A DNA stretch of 64,000 nt from Pseudomonas eucalypticola (GCF_013374995.1 NZ_CP056030.1:1-64000); one strand, 5' to 3'; positions 32,618 through 42,470 are shown, counted from the first letter of the stretch. The notes: a model not told the origin generated them from the sequence alone. Numbers and translations: made by a program.

Positions 32618-34138
32618 TTATTGGTCTTGGCAGGGTTGTGGATAACGGGCCTTGCGCTCCAGATCGTCCAGGTCGATGTGATTGCGCATGTATTGCTGAC
32701 TGGCGTCCACCAGCGGCTGGTGGTCCCAGCTCTTCAGCTTGCCCACGCTCAGGGCCTGGGCCACCAGACGGCGGCGACGCTGGCTGGCGAGCACCTGTTG
32801 GCGTATCGCCGGCACGTCCCATTTGGCCCGCGCCTCGGCCAGCAGTGCGGTGAACAGTACCTGGTGTTCAGGTGACTGGCTCACATCCTCACGTTCCTGC
32901 GGGTCGTGGCGTACGTCGTAGAGTAGGCAAGGGTCGTCCTCGCTGTAGATAAATTTGAAGTCGCCGCGGCGAATCATCATCAATGGGCCGACGGTGCCCT
33001 CGGCCATGTACTCGCCGAACACTTCGTCGTGACCGCCCTGCCCTCGCAGATGGCTGACAAGTGAGCGGCCATCCAGGGGGAGCCTGGGGTCCACTTCGCC
33101 ACCGCCCAGTTCCACCAGGGTTGGCAGCAGGTCCGCCGTGGATACCGCTGCGCTCACCCGTGCCGCCTTGAATTGCCCCGGGGCACACACCAGCAGCGGT
33201 ACCCGCGCCGACATCTCGAACCAGTGCATCTTGTACCAGAGACCGCGCTCGCCGAGCATGTCGCCGTGGTCGCCGGAAAAGACGATGATGGTGTCGTCGG
33301 CCAGGCCCGTCTCGGCCAGGGTCTCCAGCAGCTTGCCGACGTTGCTGTCGATATAGCTGCACGCCCCGAAATAGGCACGGCGCGCATCGCGGATCTTGTC
33401 CACGGGCAGCGGTTTGTCCCACAGGTCGTAGACCTTGAGCAGGCGCTGGGAGTGCGGGTCCAGTTCATGCTGCCCAGGCACATTGGCTGGCAGCGGGATG
33501 TCTTCATCACGGTACAGGTCCCAGAACCGCCTGGGGATGGTGTACGGGTCATGTGGGTGGGTCATGGAGACGGTCAGGCAAAACGGCTGCTCACCGCTTT
33601 CGCGCACATGGTCATATAGATACTGCTGCGCCTTGAATACCACCTCTTCATCGAAATCCAGCTGGTTGGTGCGTACGCACGGCCCGGCCTGCAGCACCGA
33701 GGACATGTTGTGGTACCAGCTGGGGCGCACATCGGGCTCATCCCAGTTCACTGCCCAACCGTAATCCGCAGGGTAGATGTCGCTGGTCAGCCGTTCTTCG
33801 TAGCCATGCAATTGGTCCGGCCCGCAGAAATGCATCTTGCCCGAAAGTGCGGTGCGGTAACCCAGGCGGCGCAGGTAGTGGGCATAGGTGGGTACATCGG
33901 CGGGGAAGTCGGCCGCATTGTCGTAGGCGCCGATCTTGCTGGGCAACTGCCCGCTGACCAGGGTGAATCGCGATGGCGCGCACAACGGGCTGTTGCAGTA
34001 GGCGGCGTCGAATACCACGCCGGTTTCAGCCAGGCGGGTCAGGTTGGGCAGCTTGATGGGCGAATGCGTGGCATGGAACGGCAACAGCGGCGCGGCCATC
34101 TGATCGGCCATGATGAAGAGAATGTTCTTGCGCTTCAT
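32618..34138 (-). CDS. betC: Choline-sulfatase
   Basis: BetC hydrolyses choline-O-sulfate to choline and sulfate. The 506-aa sulfatase has the N-terminal metal site ILFIMADQM, the formylglycine motif CAPSR (C53, in CNSPLCAPSRF) and the metal-binding VFSGDHGDMLGERGLWYK. The C-terminal tail is the choline-sulfatase type. The start at 34138 was chosen to give MKRKNILF; an ATG at 34156 is possible. It is divergent from its likely LysR regulator. Confidence 0.94.
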   Translation of the reverse strand: MKRKNILFIMADQMAAPLLPFHATHSPIKLPNLTRLAETGVVFDAAYCNSPLCAPSRFTLVSGQLPSKIGAYDNAADFPADVPTYAHYLRRLGYRTALSGKMHFCGPDQLHGYEERLTSDIYPADYGWAVNWDEPDVRPSWYHNMSSVLQAGPCVRTNQLDFDEEVVFKAQQYLYDHVRESGEQPFCLTVSMTHPHDPYTIPRRFWDLYRDEDIPLPANVPGQHELDPHSQRLLKVYDLWDKPLPVDKIRDARRAYFGACSYIDSNVGKLLETLAETGLADDTIIVFSGDHGDMLGERGLWYKMHWFEMSARVPLLVCAPGQFKAARVSAAVSTADLLPTLVELGGGEVDPRLPLDGRSLVSHLRGQGGHDEVFGEYMAEGTVGPLMMIRRGDFKFIYSEDDPCLLYDVRHDPQEREDVSQSPEHQVLFTALLAEARAKWDVPAIRQQVLASQRRRRLVAQALSVGKLKSWDHQPLVDASQQYMRNHIDLDDLERKARYPQPCQDQ

Positions 34139-34253
34139 AGGTGGGCGGCATTCCATAGTGTTGAATTATGCGAAAGTGCTCGCCAACCAGAATGCGATCG
34201 CGCTGAAATGCGGTAAAGCCCATACCGGGCAATGCCTAGGATAAGCACAGCTA

Positions 34254-35189
34254 ATGTTAAATAGCCTCGCATACCTGTCCCTGGACCTGTTGCGCGCCTT
34301 CGAGTGCGCTGCCCGCCATCGCAGCTTCACAGTCGCCGCTGCCGAACTGGGCACCACCCAGCCTGCCGTCAGCCAGCAAATCAAGCGCCTGGAGGAACAA
34401 CTGGCCACACGCCTGTTCGATCGCGTCTACCGGGGCATCGAACTGACCGATGCTGGCCGCACCCTGTTCGAAGCCGTGCAAGCGGGCTTCGAGGCCATCG
34501 ACCAGGGCCTGGCCGCCATCACCCTCCAGCCGCAGCACGAAGTGCTGCAGGTGGCCACGGACTTTGCCTTCGCCGCCTACTGGCTGATGCCCCGCCTGCA
34601 CCGCTTCCACCAGGCCCACCCGCACGTCGACGTCAGCCTGGTGACCAGTGAACGTAGCCACGCCATGCTGCGTGCCGATATCGATGTGGCCGTGCTGTTT
34701 GGCGATGGTCGATTCAAGCAGGGGGACAGCCACTGGCTGTTTGCCGAGGAAGTGTTCCCGGTGTGCAGCCCGAGGCTGCTGGAAGGCCGCGCGCTGCCCC
34801 TGTCGGCGCAGGCTTTGCTGGACCTGCCGTTGTTGCATCTGCGTGGGGAAAGCACCAGCCACTGGTTCAACTGGGCGGGACTGTTTCGCACACTGGGCAT
34901 TCACAGTGCGCCTGCACCGGGGCAACTGCGGTTCGATAACTACACCTTGCTGATCCAAGCGGCGATAGCCGGGCAAGGGGTGGCGATTGGCTGGCGGCAC
35001 TTGGTGGATGCTTTGATTGAGCAGGGGTTGCTATGCCGGCCCATCGTGGAAACGGCCAGCTCGGCGTTGGGGTATTACGTGGTGTTGCCACAGCGCAAGC
35101 GGCGGGGAGAACTGATCGGGCGGTTTGTGGAGTGGTTGCGCGGGGAGCAATCGGGCCCGCAGGGAGCGCGGTCAGACATGATATTGTGA
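34254..35189 (+). CDS. LysR-family regulator of choline-sulfate use
   Basis: The 311-aa LysR protein has the helix-turn-helix SFTVAAAELGTTQPAVSQQIKRLEEQL and a standard effector domain. It is divergent from betC with 115 bp between the starts, the usual arrangement for a LysR activator of choline-sulfate genes. The likely inducer is choline-O-sulfate or choline, inferred from position. The shared gap contains GCGATCGC at its centre. Confidence 0.88.
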   Translation: MLNSLAYLSLDLLRAFECAARHRSFTVAAAELGTTQPAVSQQIKRLEEQLATRLFDRVYRGIELTDAGRTLFEAVQAGFEAIDQGLAAITLQPQHEVLQVATDFAFAAYWLMPRLHRFHQAHPHVDVSLVTSERSHAMLRADIDVAVLFGDGRFKQGDSHWLFAEEVFPVCSPRLLEGRALPLSAQALLDLPLLHLRGESTSHWFNWAGLFRTLGIHSAPAPGQLRFDNYTLLIQAAIAGQGVAIGWRHLVDALIEQGLLCRPIVETASSALGYYVVLPQRKRRGELIGRFVEWLRGEQSGPQGARSDMIL

Positions 35190-35217
35190 CAGCGCCAGAC
35201 TGCCCGGAGACAACGTT

Positions 35218-35556
35218 TTGCAATCCATCAACGGCTACCATGCCCACGTCTACTTCGATGCCTCCACCCTCGCTCAAGCCCGCGCCCTGTGCGAAGAAGC
35301 CGCACGCCTGTTTCCCGAGGTGGTGATGGGGCGGGTTCACGAAAAGCAGGTAGGGCCGCACCCCGACTGGAGCTGCCAGCTGGCGTTCGGGCCGCAATTG
35401 GTGAGTGAAATGCTGCCGTGGCTGGCGATGAACCGCAGGGGGCTTGTGGTGTTCATGCACCCGCTGAGCGGGGATGAATTGGCGGACCACCGGGACCATG
35501 CGATCTGGATGGGAGCGGTACGGCCTTTGAAGCTATCGGTGTTCGGCGCCGATTAA
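35218..35556 (+). CDS. DOPA 4,5-dioxygenase family protein
   Basis: The 112-aa protein matches the small DOPA-dioxygenase-like family (YHAHVYFD, VGPHPDWSCQLAF, HPLSGDELADHRDHAIWMG), whose histidines bind iron in the fungal and plant enzymes. The bacterial substrate is unknown. The only good start is TTG at 35218, preceded by GGAGA at 7 bp. It ends before a nested palindrome. Confidence 0.87.
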   Translation: MQSINGYHAHVYFDASTLAQARALCEEAARLFPEVVMGRVHEKQVGPHPDWSCQLAFGPQLVSEMLPWLAMNRRGLVVFMHPLSGDELADHRDHAIWMGAVRPLKLSVFGAD

Positions 35557-35561
35557 GCTGT

Positions 35562-35660
35562 GGGGCCGGGCGAAGCTTGGGATAAGTCGCCACGGGTTCC
35601 CATAGGAGCCCGCAGTGGCTGGTTCACGAGCTACGCCCGGTCCCGCAAGGGTGTTGCGGG
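35562..35660. repeat. Second nested palindrome (REP-like) plus terminator hairpin
   Basis: Outer arms GGGCCGGGCGAAGCT (from 35563) and GAGCTACGCCCGGTCCC (35628-35644) enclose an imperfect hairpin around GCCACGGGTTCCC. A CCCGCAA...TTGCGGG hairpin follows (35642-35660). It has the same design as the element at 19527-19624 and again lies between convergent genes. Confidence 0.75.
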
Positions 35661-35665
35661 CTCTA

Positions 35666-36115
35666 TCAGTTCAACACACCATCGAGAATCTCGTACACCA
35701 CGCCGGTGCCTACCGAGATCAGCACTACGTCAGTGCCCAGGCGGCGCCATTCGTAGCCTGGGTAGCGTGGCAGCTGCGACAGGGCACGGCTGTCCAGGCG
35801 CTTGCCGTAGCCGTGGGGCAGTGGGCGGCCTTTGACCACGTGCACGTTCGGCGGCAGCGGGCTGCCACGACCGAAGCTGTCGCGGTGCTGCTGGATGGTC
35901 TGGCGCACAGGGCCGAAGTCCTGTGGGGGACGATTGCCACCGCCGGCGTGCTGCTGTTGCGGCGCGCCATGTTCATTGCCCTGTGGGCCACCCTGTTGCT
36001 GGTGTTGCTCACCGCCCTGGCGCTGGTCGTCCGGGCCGGGTGCTGCTTGCAGCAGAGGGGTGACGCCAACCAGCAGCACGCCCATACCTGCGATAAGGGA
36101 TTTTGGCAGTTTCAT
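35666..36115 (-). CDS. RcnB-family exported protein, Gln/His-rich paralogue
   Basis: The 149-aa protein has a signal peptide (LPKSLIAGMGVLLVGVTPLLQA), a low-complexity Gln/Gly/His region (about 25-65), and a C-terminal RcnB/CigR-type domain (DFGPVRQTIQQHRDSFGRGSPLPPNVHVVKGRPLPHGYGKRL... YPGYEWRRLGTDVVLI). RcnB is a periplasmic protein linked to nickel/cobalt handling, so metal binding is plausible but unproven here. It lies 34 bp after a paralogue on the same strand. The start at 36115 follows GAGGAA. Confidence 0.85.
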   Translation of the reverse strand: MKLPKSLIAGMGVLLVGVTPLLQAAPGPDDQRQGGEQHQQQGGPQGNEHGAPQQQHAGGGNRPPQDFGPVRQTIQQHRDSFGRGSPLPPNVHVVKGRPLPHGYGKRLDSRALSQLPRYPGYEWRRLGTDVVLISVGTGVVYEILDGVLN

Positions 36116-36149
36116 ACGCGTTCCTCGCGGTGGTGTATCAAAAGGAAAA

Positions 36150-36581
36150 TCAGTAGGCCAGGACGCCCTGCAGTACCTGGTAAACCACACCGGTGCCGTC
36201 CTGAATCAGCACGATATCCGGGCCGTAGGCGATCCACTGGTAGCCTGGGTAGTACGGCAGTTGTTCCAGTTCACGCGGGCCCAGCGGGCGGCCGTAGCCG
36301 GGTGGCAGTGGGCGCCCTTGAACCACGAACACGCCTGGCGGCAGGCGCTCGGCCCGGCCGAAGTAACCGCGGTGCTCGAACGCGTGCTGGCGGATAGGGC
36401 CGAAATCGCGCGGCGGTGGGCCGCCGTGGTCGAAACGGTGGTCGTCGTGGCGGTCGTCACGATGATCGTAGTGGCCGTGGTCATCCGGGCCGCCCGGGCC
36501 CCATTGGTCGGCATGGGCCAGGGACGTCATGCCGACAAGCATCAGGCCCAGGCCGGCAATCAATGGTTTGGACAGTTTCAT
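36150..36581 (-). CDS. RcnB-family exported protein, Asp/His-rich paralogue
   Basis: The 143-aa protein has a signal peptide (LSKPLIAGLGLMLVGMTSLAHA) and then a strongly Asp/His-rich stretch (about 30-55, DDHGHYDHRDDRHDDHRFDH) that looks metal-binding. The same C-terminal domain as the downstream gene follows (PRDFGPIRQHAFEHRGYFGRAERLPPGVFVVQGRPLPPGYG). The two are a tandem duplication whose variable regions have diverged, one to His/Asp and one to Gln. Confidence 0.86.
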   Translation of the reverse strand: MKLSKPLIAGLGLMLVGMTSLAHADQWGPGGPDDHGHYDHRDDRHDDHRFDHGGPPPRDFGPIRQHAFEHRGYFGRAERLPPGVFVVQGRPLPPGYGRPLGPRELEQLPYYPGYQWIAYGPDIVLIQDGTGVVYQVLQGVLAY

Positions 36582-36608
36582 CGAGCGAATCCTCACTGCT
36601 CTAACAAC

Positions 36609-36644
36609 AAAAAAGGGAACCGGATCTTATCGATCAGGTTCCCT
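36609..36644 (-). terminator. Terminator of trpBA
   Basis: GGGAACC (36615-36621) pairs with GGTTCCC (36637-36643), and on the minus strand the stem is followed by six T. It lies 64 bp after the trpA stop and just before the RcnB-like genes. Confidence 0.82.
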
Positions 36645-36707
36645 CTGGTCTTGCCGATTTAGTCAAAGAAATCAGCCACTAATTCCTTTGTAACAAGATA
36701 TTTACCT

Positions 36708-37520
36708 TCAGCTTACACGGGCCTTACGTACGCCCTGTGCCAAGGCGGAGCACAGCTCCAGGACGTCCCCCACTACCTGCTCTGGCGAAGCGGCCTTGGC
36801 GATCTTGTCCACCAGCGCCGACCCCACTACCACGCCGTCAGCCAGACGAGCAATTGCCGCTGCCTGCTCCGGCGTGCGAATACCGAAGCCGACGCTGATC
36901 GGCAAATCGGTGTGGCGGCGCAGGCGCTCGATGGCGCTGCTGACTGCCTCAGTGGTAGCGGAACCGGCACCGGTCACGCCGGCCACGGATACGTAGTAGA
37001 CAAAACCGGAGCTGCGCTCCAGTACACGTGGCAGGCGCGCGTCGTCGGTGGTCGGCGTGGTCAGGCGGATAAAGTCGATACCCGCTGCCTGGGCCGGGGT
37101 GGCCAGTTCGGCGTCGTGCTCAGGCGGCAGGTCGACGATGATCAGGCCGTCCACGCCGGCTTCCTTGGCCTCGCCTACGAAGGCTTCCACACCAAAACGG
37201 TGGATGGGGTTGTAATAGCCCATCAACACAATCGGAGTGGTGTCGTTGTCGACGCGGAACTCGCGCACCATCTGCAGGGTTTTTTTCAGGGTCTGGCCAG
37301 CGTCCAGGGCGCGCAAGGTCGCCAGTTGGATCGCCACGCCGTCCGCCATCGGGTCGGTGAAGGGCATGCCCAGCTCGATCACGTCGGCGCCAGCGGCTGG
37401 CAGGCCCTTGAGGATGGCCAGCGAGGCATCGTAGCCAGGGTCGCCGGCGGTCACGAAGGTCACCAAAGCGGCGCGGCCCTCGGCTTTCAGATCGGCGAAG
37501 CGTTGTTCAAGACGGCTCAT
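36708..37520 (-). CDS. trpA: Tryptophan synthase alpha chain
   Basis: TrpA cleaves indole-3-glycerol phosphate to indole, which is channelled to TrpB. The 270-aa protein has the catalytic E49 (DVIELGMPF) and D60 (DPMADG) at the standard positions, and the phosphate-binding [10 protein letters not shown]. Its start overlaps the trpB stop by 4 bp. Confidence 0.98.
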   Translation of the reverse strand: MSRLEQRFADLKAEGRAALVTFVTAGDPGYDASLAILKGLPAAGADVIELGMPFTDPMADGVAIQLATLRALDAGQTLKKTLQMVREFRVDNDTTPIVLMGYYNPIHRFGVEAFVGEAKEAGVDGLIIVDLPPEHDAELATPAQAAGIDFIRLTTPTTDDARLPRVLERSSGFVYYVSVAGVTGAGSATTEAVSSAIERLRRHTDLPISVGFGIRTPEQAAAIARLADGVVVGSALVDKIAKAASPEQVVGDVLELCSALAQGVRKARVS

Positions 37521-38740
37521 GCCAGTTTCTCCTGCTCGGCGGCGGCCATATGGCTCATCACGGTTTGCATGTCTTTGTCGCCACGCCCGGACAGGCAGAC
37601 GACCATCAGGTGATCCTTTGGTAACGTCGGCGCGCGCTTGATGGCTTCCGCCAGGGCGTGGGCGGTCTCCAGGGCCGGGATGATGCCTTCCAGGCGGCAG
37701 GTAGTGTGGAACGCGGCCAGGGCTTCGTCATCGGTGATGCTGACGTAGTTGACGCGTTTGATCTCGTGCAACCAAGCATGCTCGGGGCCGATGCCGGGGT
37801 AGTCCAGGCCCGCGGAAATGGAATGGGCGTCGGTGATCTGGCCGTCGGCGTCCTGCAGCAGGTAGGTGCGGTTACCGTGCAGCACGCCCGGTACGCCGCC
37901 GTTGAGGCTGGCAGCATGCTTGTCGGTGTCCACGCCGTGGCCGGCCGCTTCCACGCCGAAGATTTCCACGCTGGCGTCGTCCAGGAATGGGTGGAACAGG
38001 CCCATGGCGTTGGAGCCGCCGCCCACGCAGGCCACCAGGCTATCGGGCAGGCGCCCTTCCTTGGCGTGCAGCTGCTCGCGGGTTTCCTTGCCGATGATCG
38101 ACTGGAAGTCGCGAACCATGGCCGGGTACGGGTGTGGGCCGGCCACGGTACCGATCAGGTAGAAGGTGTCCTCGACGTTGGTGACCCAGTCGCGCAGCGC
38201 TTCGTTCATGGCGTCTTTCAAGGTGCCGGTGCCGGCGGTGACCGGGACGATCTCGGCGCCCAGCAGGCGCATGCGGAACACGTTGGCCTGCTGGCGCTCG
38301 ATGTCGGTGGCACCCATGTAGATTACGCAAGGCAAGCCGAAGCGAGCGGCCACGGTAGCGGTGGCCACGCCATGCATACCCGCGCCGGTCTCGGCGATCA
38401 GGCGTTTCTTGCCCATGCGCTTGGCCAGCAATACTTGGCCAATGCAGTTGTTCACTTTGTGCGCGCCGGTATGGTTGAGCTCTTCGCGCTTGAAGTAGAT
38501 CTTGGCGCCGCCGCAGTGTTCGGTCAGGCGTTCGGCGAAATACAGCGGGTTCGGGCGGCCGATGTAGTCGCGCTGGAAGTAGGCCAGTTGCTCGAGGAAT
38601 TCCGGGTCGGCCTTGGCGGCCTCGTACTCGCGGGCCAGGTCCAGCACCAGCGGCATCAGGGTTTCAGCCACGTAGCGGCCGCCGAAGGCGCCAAACAGGC
38701 CGTTGGCGTCGGGGCCGCTGCGGAAGTTGGTCTGGGTCAT
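37517..38740 (-). CDS. trpB: Tryptophan synthase beta chain
   Basis: TrpB joins indole and serine using PLP. The 407-aa protein has the PLP lysine K95 in [11 protein letters not shown] and the phosphate loop GGGSNAMG. It is divergent from trpI with 112 bp between starts. In pseudomonads trpBA is activated by TrpI with indoleglycerol phosphate, and this arrangement matches. Confidence 0.98.
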   Translation of the reverse strand: MTQTNFRSGPDANGLFGAFGGRYVAETLMPLVLDLAREYEAAKADPEFLEQLAYFQRDYIGRPNPLYFAERLTEHCGGAKIYFKREELNHTGAHKVNNCIGQVLLAKRMGKKRLIAETGAGMHGVATATVAARFGLPCVIYMGATDIERQQANVFRMRLLGAEIVPVTAGTGTLKDAMNEALRDWVTNVEDTFYLIGTVAGPHPYPAMVRDFQSIIGKETREQLHAKEGRLPDSLVACVGGGSNAMGLFHPFLDDASVEIFGVEAAGHGVDTDKHAASLNGGVPGVLHGNRTYLLQDADGQITDAHSISAGLDYPGIGPEHAWLHEIKRVNYVSITDDEALAAFHTTCRLEGIIPALETAHALAEAIKRAPTLPKDHLMVVCLSGRGDKDMQTVMSHMAAAEQEKLA

Positions 38741-38852
38741 GGGTCGCTCCAGTGAACAGGAATGGGCTTGCTATGAATCTACTGTAACCACGGCACGCGT
38801 TGAAAAAAACCGATAAGATTGCTGCAACCTGTCAGGAAAACTCACACATACC
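38741..38852. promoter_or_regulatory. trpB-trpI divergent control region
   Basis: This 112-bp gap must hold both promoters and the TrpI sites known upstream of trpBA in pseudomonads. Dyads resembling the LysR T-N11-A pattern occur around 38775-38830, but I could not fix exact boxes. Confidence 0.55.
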
Positions 38853-39749
38853 ATGAGCCGTGACCTGCCTCCCCTGAACGCCTTGCGTGCCTTCGAAGCC
38901 GCCGCCCGGTTGAACAGCGTCAGCCGTGCCGCCGAACAGTTGCACGTAACCCACGGCGCGATCAGCCGCCAGTTGAAGGTGCTGGAAGAACACCTGGGGG
39001 TCAGCCTGTTCGTCAAGGAAGGGCGCGGCCTCAAACTCACAGATGCAGGGCAGCGCCTGCGCGATGCCAGCGGTGACGCCTTCGAGCGGCTGCGCAGTGC
39101 CTGTGCCGAGATCAGCCAGGGCGCCGGCGATGCCCCGTTCGTGCTGGGCTGCTCAGGCAGCCTGCTGGCACGCTGGTTCATTCCCAGGTTGGGACGCCTG
39201 AATGCCGACCTGCCAGACCTGCGTTTGCACCTCTCCGCCGGCGAGGGCGACCTGGACCCGAGGCGTCCTGGCCTGGACGCCTGGCTGGTGTTCGCCGAGC
39301 CACCGTGGCCGGCCGACATGCAGGTCCATGAGCTGGCCGTGGAGCGCATCGGCCCGGTATTGAGCCCGCGCTACGCGCATTTCGACAAGTTGACGGGCAT
39401 GGCCGCGCGGGGCCTGGTAGGGCAACCGTTGCTGCATACCACTTCGCGGCCACAGGCGTGGCCCAATTGGGCGCGGCACAACGGCATCGATCCCGGCCAG
39501 TTGAGTTACGGCCAGGGTTTCGAGCATTTGTATTATCTATTGGAGGCGGCCGTGGCGGGCCTGGGGGTGGCGATCGCTCCGGAACCCTTGGTGGTCGATG
39601 ACCTTCGGGCCGGTCGCCTGGCGGCGCCGTTCGGCTTCAGTGAAACCGCGGCGCGCCTGGCGCTGTGGGTGCCCCGGCGCGCCACGGATGGGCGCGCCCG
39701 GCAACTGGCGCACTGGCTCACGACGGAGCTGGCGCGCCAGGGCGATTAG
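38853..39749 (+). CDS. trpI: TrpI, LysR-family activator of trpBA
   Basis: The 298-aa protein begins [48 protein letters not shown], the GcvA/TrpI-type helix-turn-helix. Placement opposite trpB identifies it. It would bind indole-3-glycerol phosphate. Its stop overlaps that of the convergent DUF883 gene. Confidence 0.95.
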   Translation: MSRDLPPLNALRAFEAAARLNSVSRAAEQLHVTHGAISRQLKVLEEHLGVSLFVKEGRGLKLTDAGQRLRDASGDAFERLRSACAEISQGAGDAPFVLGCSGSLLARWFIPRLGRLNADLPDLRLHLSAGEGDLDPRRPGLDAWLVFAEPPWPADMQVHELAVERIGPVLSPRYAHFDKLTGMAARGLVGQPLLHTTSRPQAWPNWARHNGIDPGQLSYGQGFEHLYYLLEAAVAGLGVAIAPEPLVVDDLRAGRLAAPFGFSETAARLALWVPRRATDGRARQLAHWLTTELARQGD

Positions 39750-40069
39750 TTGCCGCGCTTGACCAGCAGGTAGCCGGCAAGAAGGCCCAGTACGCCCACG
39801 GCAACGCCAGCGGTAGTCCATGGGTGCTCTTGGGCGTAGTCGCGGGTGGCGACGCCGGTCTCGCGGGTTTTCACCTTTACGTCTTCATATACGTCGCTGA
39901 GCAGATGACGCGAGTGTTTCAGGGCGTTTTCAGCGTTGGCGCGCAGGCTTTTCAGGGTTTTGCGCGACTCGTCGGACGCGTCGTCCTTCAAGCTCTCCAA
40001 CGATTTGAGCAGACTTTCGATTTCCGCTTCCATGCTTTGCAACGAAGCCTTGCGAAGTGAAGTAGCCAT
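39746..40069 (-). CDS. DUF883 family protein (YqjD/ElaB/YgaM-like)
   Basis: The 107-aa protein is mainly helical and charged ([41 protein letters not shown]) with a single C-terminal membrane segment ([24 protein letters not shown]). E. coli relatives are C-tail-anchored inner-membrane proteins that bind ribosomes in stationary phase. The start at 40069 follows GGAGAG. Confidence 0.9.
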   Translation of the reverse strand: MATSLRKASLQSMEAEIESLLKSLESLKDDASDESRKTLKSLRANAENALKHSRHLLSDVYEDVKVKTRETGVATRDYAQEHPWTTAGVAVGVLGLLAGYLLVKRGN

Positions 40070-40218
40070 AGGTGTCTCTCCTGCGTGGTGAGTGTGCGTG
40101 TAAGTTTCCGACTGCAACGCTTTCGGAAAGTGCAGTGCATGTGAACTTTTGCTGCCCGATTCGGCACAGAGGTAAAAGGCCACCTACGCTCAAGACCACT
40201 ATCGAAAGGAGATTCACC

Positions 40219-40434
40219 ATGACTGATCATCGCACCTACAAGCTCATCGAACTGGTTGGTTCCTCGGCGACCAGCATCGAAGAAGCCATCAACAACGCCC
40301 TGGCCGAAGCCGGCAAGACCGTCAAGCACCTGGAGTGGTTCGAGGTACTGGAAACCCGTGGCCACATCGAGAACAACAAGGCCGCGCACTTCCAGGTCAC
40401 CCTGAAGGTTGGGTTTCGAATTGAAAACAGCTGA
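40219..40434 (+). CDS. Dodecin, flavin-binding storage protein
   Basis: The 71-aa protein matches the dodecin family ([40 protein letters not shown]...[22 protein letters not shown]), which forms a hollow dodecamer that binds FMN or riboflavin. W40 is the flavin-stacking residue of the family. The start at 40219 follows AAAGGAG. A hairpin 66 bp downstream ends the transcript. Confidence 0.93.
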   Translation: MTDHRTYKLIELVGSSATSIEEAINNALAEAGKTVKHLEWFEVLETRGHIENNKAAHFQVTLKVGFRIENS

Positions 40435-40499
40435 CAGCATTTCAGGACCGGTCTGACTGGCCGAATTGCCAGTATTCCGCTACAACCAGTGCTTGGGGG

Positions 40500-40526
40500 G
40501 CGCCCGGTAATGTTACCGGGCGCTTT
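40500..40526 (+). terminator. Terminator-like hairpin after the dodecin gene
   Basis: An 11-bp perfect stem (GCGCCCGGTAA and TTACCGGGCGC) with a TG loop is followed by TTT. It lies between the dodecin gene and the DUF1161 gene, so it may end the first transcript or attenuate the second. Confidence 0.75.
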
Positions 40527-40555
40527 GCGTCAAATCTGACCAGGGAACGTGACCG

Positions 40556-40780
40556 ATGAAGAGAGTTTTGTTGGCAGCAGGTTTGTTGTGCATGGCGGGC
40601 TCGGCGCTGGCGGCTGGAAAGTCGTGCGACGAGCTGAAATCGGAGATTGCCGCAAAAATCGACGCCAAGGGCGCCCACGGCTATTCACTGGAGGTGGTCG
40701 ATAAGGGTGCCTCGGCGGATGGCAAGGTTGTCGGCACCTGCGAGGCGGGCAGGAAGGAAATCGTCTACAAGCGCGGCTAA
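40556..40780 (+). CDS. DUF1161 small exported protein
   Basis: The 74-aa protein has a signal peptide (MKRVLLAAGLLCMAGSALA) and the DUF1161 core KSCDELKSEIAAKIDAKGAHGYSLEVVDKG with a closing VGTCEAGRKEIVYKR. Two cysteines (C23 and the C in GTCEAG) probably form a disulfide. It is periplasmic with unknown function. A paralogue lies at 42593-42829. Confidence 0.9.
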   Translation: MKRVLLAAGLLCMAGSALAAGKSCDELKSEIAAKIDAKGAHGYSLEVVDKGASADGKVVGTCEAGRKEIVYKRG

Positions 40781-40800
40781 GCGCTCTGTTGTATTGGTTT

Positions 40801-40826
40801 GTGGGAGCTGGCGAGCCAGCTCCCAC
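40801..40826. terminator. Bidirectional hairpin between DUF1161 and LLM genes
   Basis: A 12-bp perfect stem (GTGGGAGCTGGC and its complement) encloses a GA loop. It lies between convergent genes, with TTTT on the right. The GCTGGC..GCCAGC core recurs at 53141-53154. Confidence 0.8.
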
Positions 40827-40831
40827 CGTTT

Positions 40832-41833
40832 TCAGCCCTGGGCGAGCTGTGCCAGCAGCTCGTAGGAATGCAGCCGGTCGGCGTGTTCATACAAGTCGCA
40901 GGTAAAGATCAATTCATCTGCCTGGGTCTGCTCCAGCAATACATCCAGCTTGGCGCGAATCTTTTGCGGGCTGCCGATCATGGCCAGGCCCAGGAAATCA
41001 GCGACCGCGGCTTTTTCGTGGGGCAGCCAGCGGCCTTCCATGGTCTCGACCGGTGGTTGCTGCACCAGGCTCTGCCCGCGCATCAGGTTGAGAATGCGCT
41101 GGTACACCGACGTTGCCAGGTAATCGGCTTGCTCGTCGGTATCCGCGGCCACCAGCGGCACGCCCAGCATCACGTAAGGCTTGTCGAGCACGTCTGATGG
41201 CTTGAAGTGGTTGCGGTATACCCGTATGGCTTCATGCATGTAGCGCGGTGCGAAATGCGAGGCGAAGGCGTAGGGCAAGCCGTACATGCCTGCCAGCTGG
41301 GCGCTGAACAGGCTGGAGCCCAGCAGCCAGATCGGCACATGAGTGCCAGTGCCCGGTACGGCGATCACTTTTTGCTCAGGGGTACGGGGGCCCAGGTAGC
41401 TCATCAACTCCAGTACGTCATCGGGGAAATCGTCGGCGCTGCCGGAACGCTCACGGCGCAGGGCGCGGGCGGTCATCTGATCGGAGCCCGGCGCGCGGCC
41501 CAGGCCCAGGTCGATACGGCCGGGGTACAGGCTTTCCAAGGTGCCGAACTGTTCGGCGATCACCAGCGGCGCATGGTTGGGCAGCATCACGCCGCCGGAG
41601 CCCACGCGAATCGTGGATGTGCCACCCGCCAGGTAGCCCAGCAGCACTGAAGTGGCCGAACTGGCGATGCCGTCCATGTTGTGGTGCTCGGCTACCCAGA
41701 AGCGGTTGTAGCCGAATTTTTCCAGGTGCTGGGCCAGGTCCAGCGAGTTGCGCAGTGAATGGGCAGGGCCCTTGTCGGCGCGCACGGGCACCAGGTCCAG
41801 GGCGGAAATCTTGATATCGGAGAGTCGTTTCAT
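40832..41833 (-). CDS. LLM-class flavin-dependent oxidoreductase (luciferase-like)
   Basis: The 333-aa protein belongs to the bacterial luciferase-like monooxygenase fold ([82 protein letters not shown]), close to the YhbW/MsnO8-type subgroup. It would use reduced flavin and oxygen; the substrate is unknown. The start at 41833 gives the family N terminus. Confidence 0.9.
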   Translation of the reverse strand: MKRLSDIKISALDLVPVRADKGPAHSLRNSLDLAQHLEKFGYNRFWVAEHHNMDGIASSATSVLLGYLAGGTSTIRVGSGGVMLPNHAPLVIAEQFGTLESLYPGRIDLGLGRAPGSDQMTARALRRERSGSADDFPDDVLELMSYLGPRTPEQKVIAVPGTGTHVPIWLLGSSLFSAQLAGMYGLPYAFASHFAPRYMHEAIRVYRNHFKPSDVLDKPYVMLGVPLVAADTDEQADYLATSVYQRILNLMRGQSLVQQPPVETMEGRWLPHEKAAVADFLGLAMIGSPQKIRAKLDVLLEQTQADELIFTCDLYEHADRLHSYELLAQLAQG

Positions 41834-42041
41834 GGGGGGTAGTGTCCTCGGCAGTCGACTGGAAGGCTGGTGCATGCACGCAAGTCCATGGGGTCCGCAC
41901 CACCCTGCCCTTTAACCAACAGTATGGTCATATTGAGAAACTTCAATGCGTGATTGTCAATCCGTCTGAACTTGCAGGCTTGCCAACCCCTCCTAACCTC
42001 AGTGACTGCGCGAACCTTCGCGTGCAACCCGAGGAGGCATC

Positions 42042-42470
42042 ATGAAGAAGACAGCATCAGCCGTTTGGCAAGGCGGCCTGAAAGACGGCAAAGGCCAGAT
42101 TTCCACTGAAAGCGGCGCCCTCAAGAGCAACCCCTATGGCTTCAACACCCGCTTCGAAGGCCAGCCAGGAACCAACCCGGAAGAGCTGATAGGCGCGGCT
42201 CATGCGGGTTGTTTCTCCATGGCCCTGTCGATGATTCTGGGCGGTGCCAACCTCACCGCTGACCGTATCGACACCATTGCCGAGGTCACCCTGGACAAGG
42301 TGGGTGACGGCTTTGAAATCACTGCCGTGCACCTGATCCTGAAAGCCAAGGTGCCGGGCGCCAGCGAAGAGCAGTTCAAGGAATTGGCCAATAAGGCCAA
42401 GGAAGGCTGCCCAGTCTCCAAGGTGCTCAAGGGCGCCAAGATCAGCCTGGACGCCACGCTGGTCAGCTAG
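42042..42470 (+). CDS. osmC: OsmC-family peroxiredoxin
   Basis: The 142-aa protein is of the OsmC type, which reduces organic hydroperoxides through two cysteines. They are in AHAGCFSMALS and KEGCPVSKVL, with the substrate-pocket E and R in NTRFEG and PEELIGAA. GAGGAGG precedes the start. Confidence 0.94.
   Translation: MKKTASAVWQGGLKDGKGQISTESGALKSNPYGFNTRFEGQPGTNPEELIGAAHAGCFSMALSMILGGANLTADRIDTIAEVTLDKVGDGFEITAVHLILKAKVPGASEEQFKELANKAKEGCPVSKVLKGAKISLDATLVS

Noticed and set aside
36420..36490. Tandem DNA repeat as a regulatory element
   Set aside because: The repeated pattern is explained by codons for the Asp/His-rich stretch of the RcnB-like protein.
35832..36662. Plus-strand frame rich in Val/Trp/Cys opposite the RcnB-like genes
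   Set aside because: It reflects the His/Asp repeat read backwards; signal peptides and ribosome sites support the minus-strand genes.
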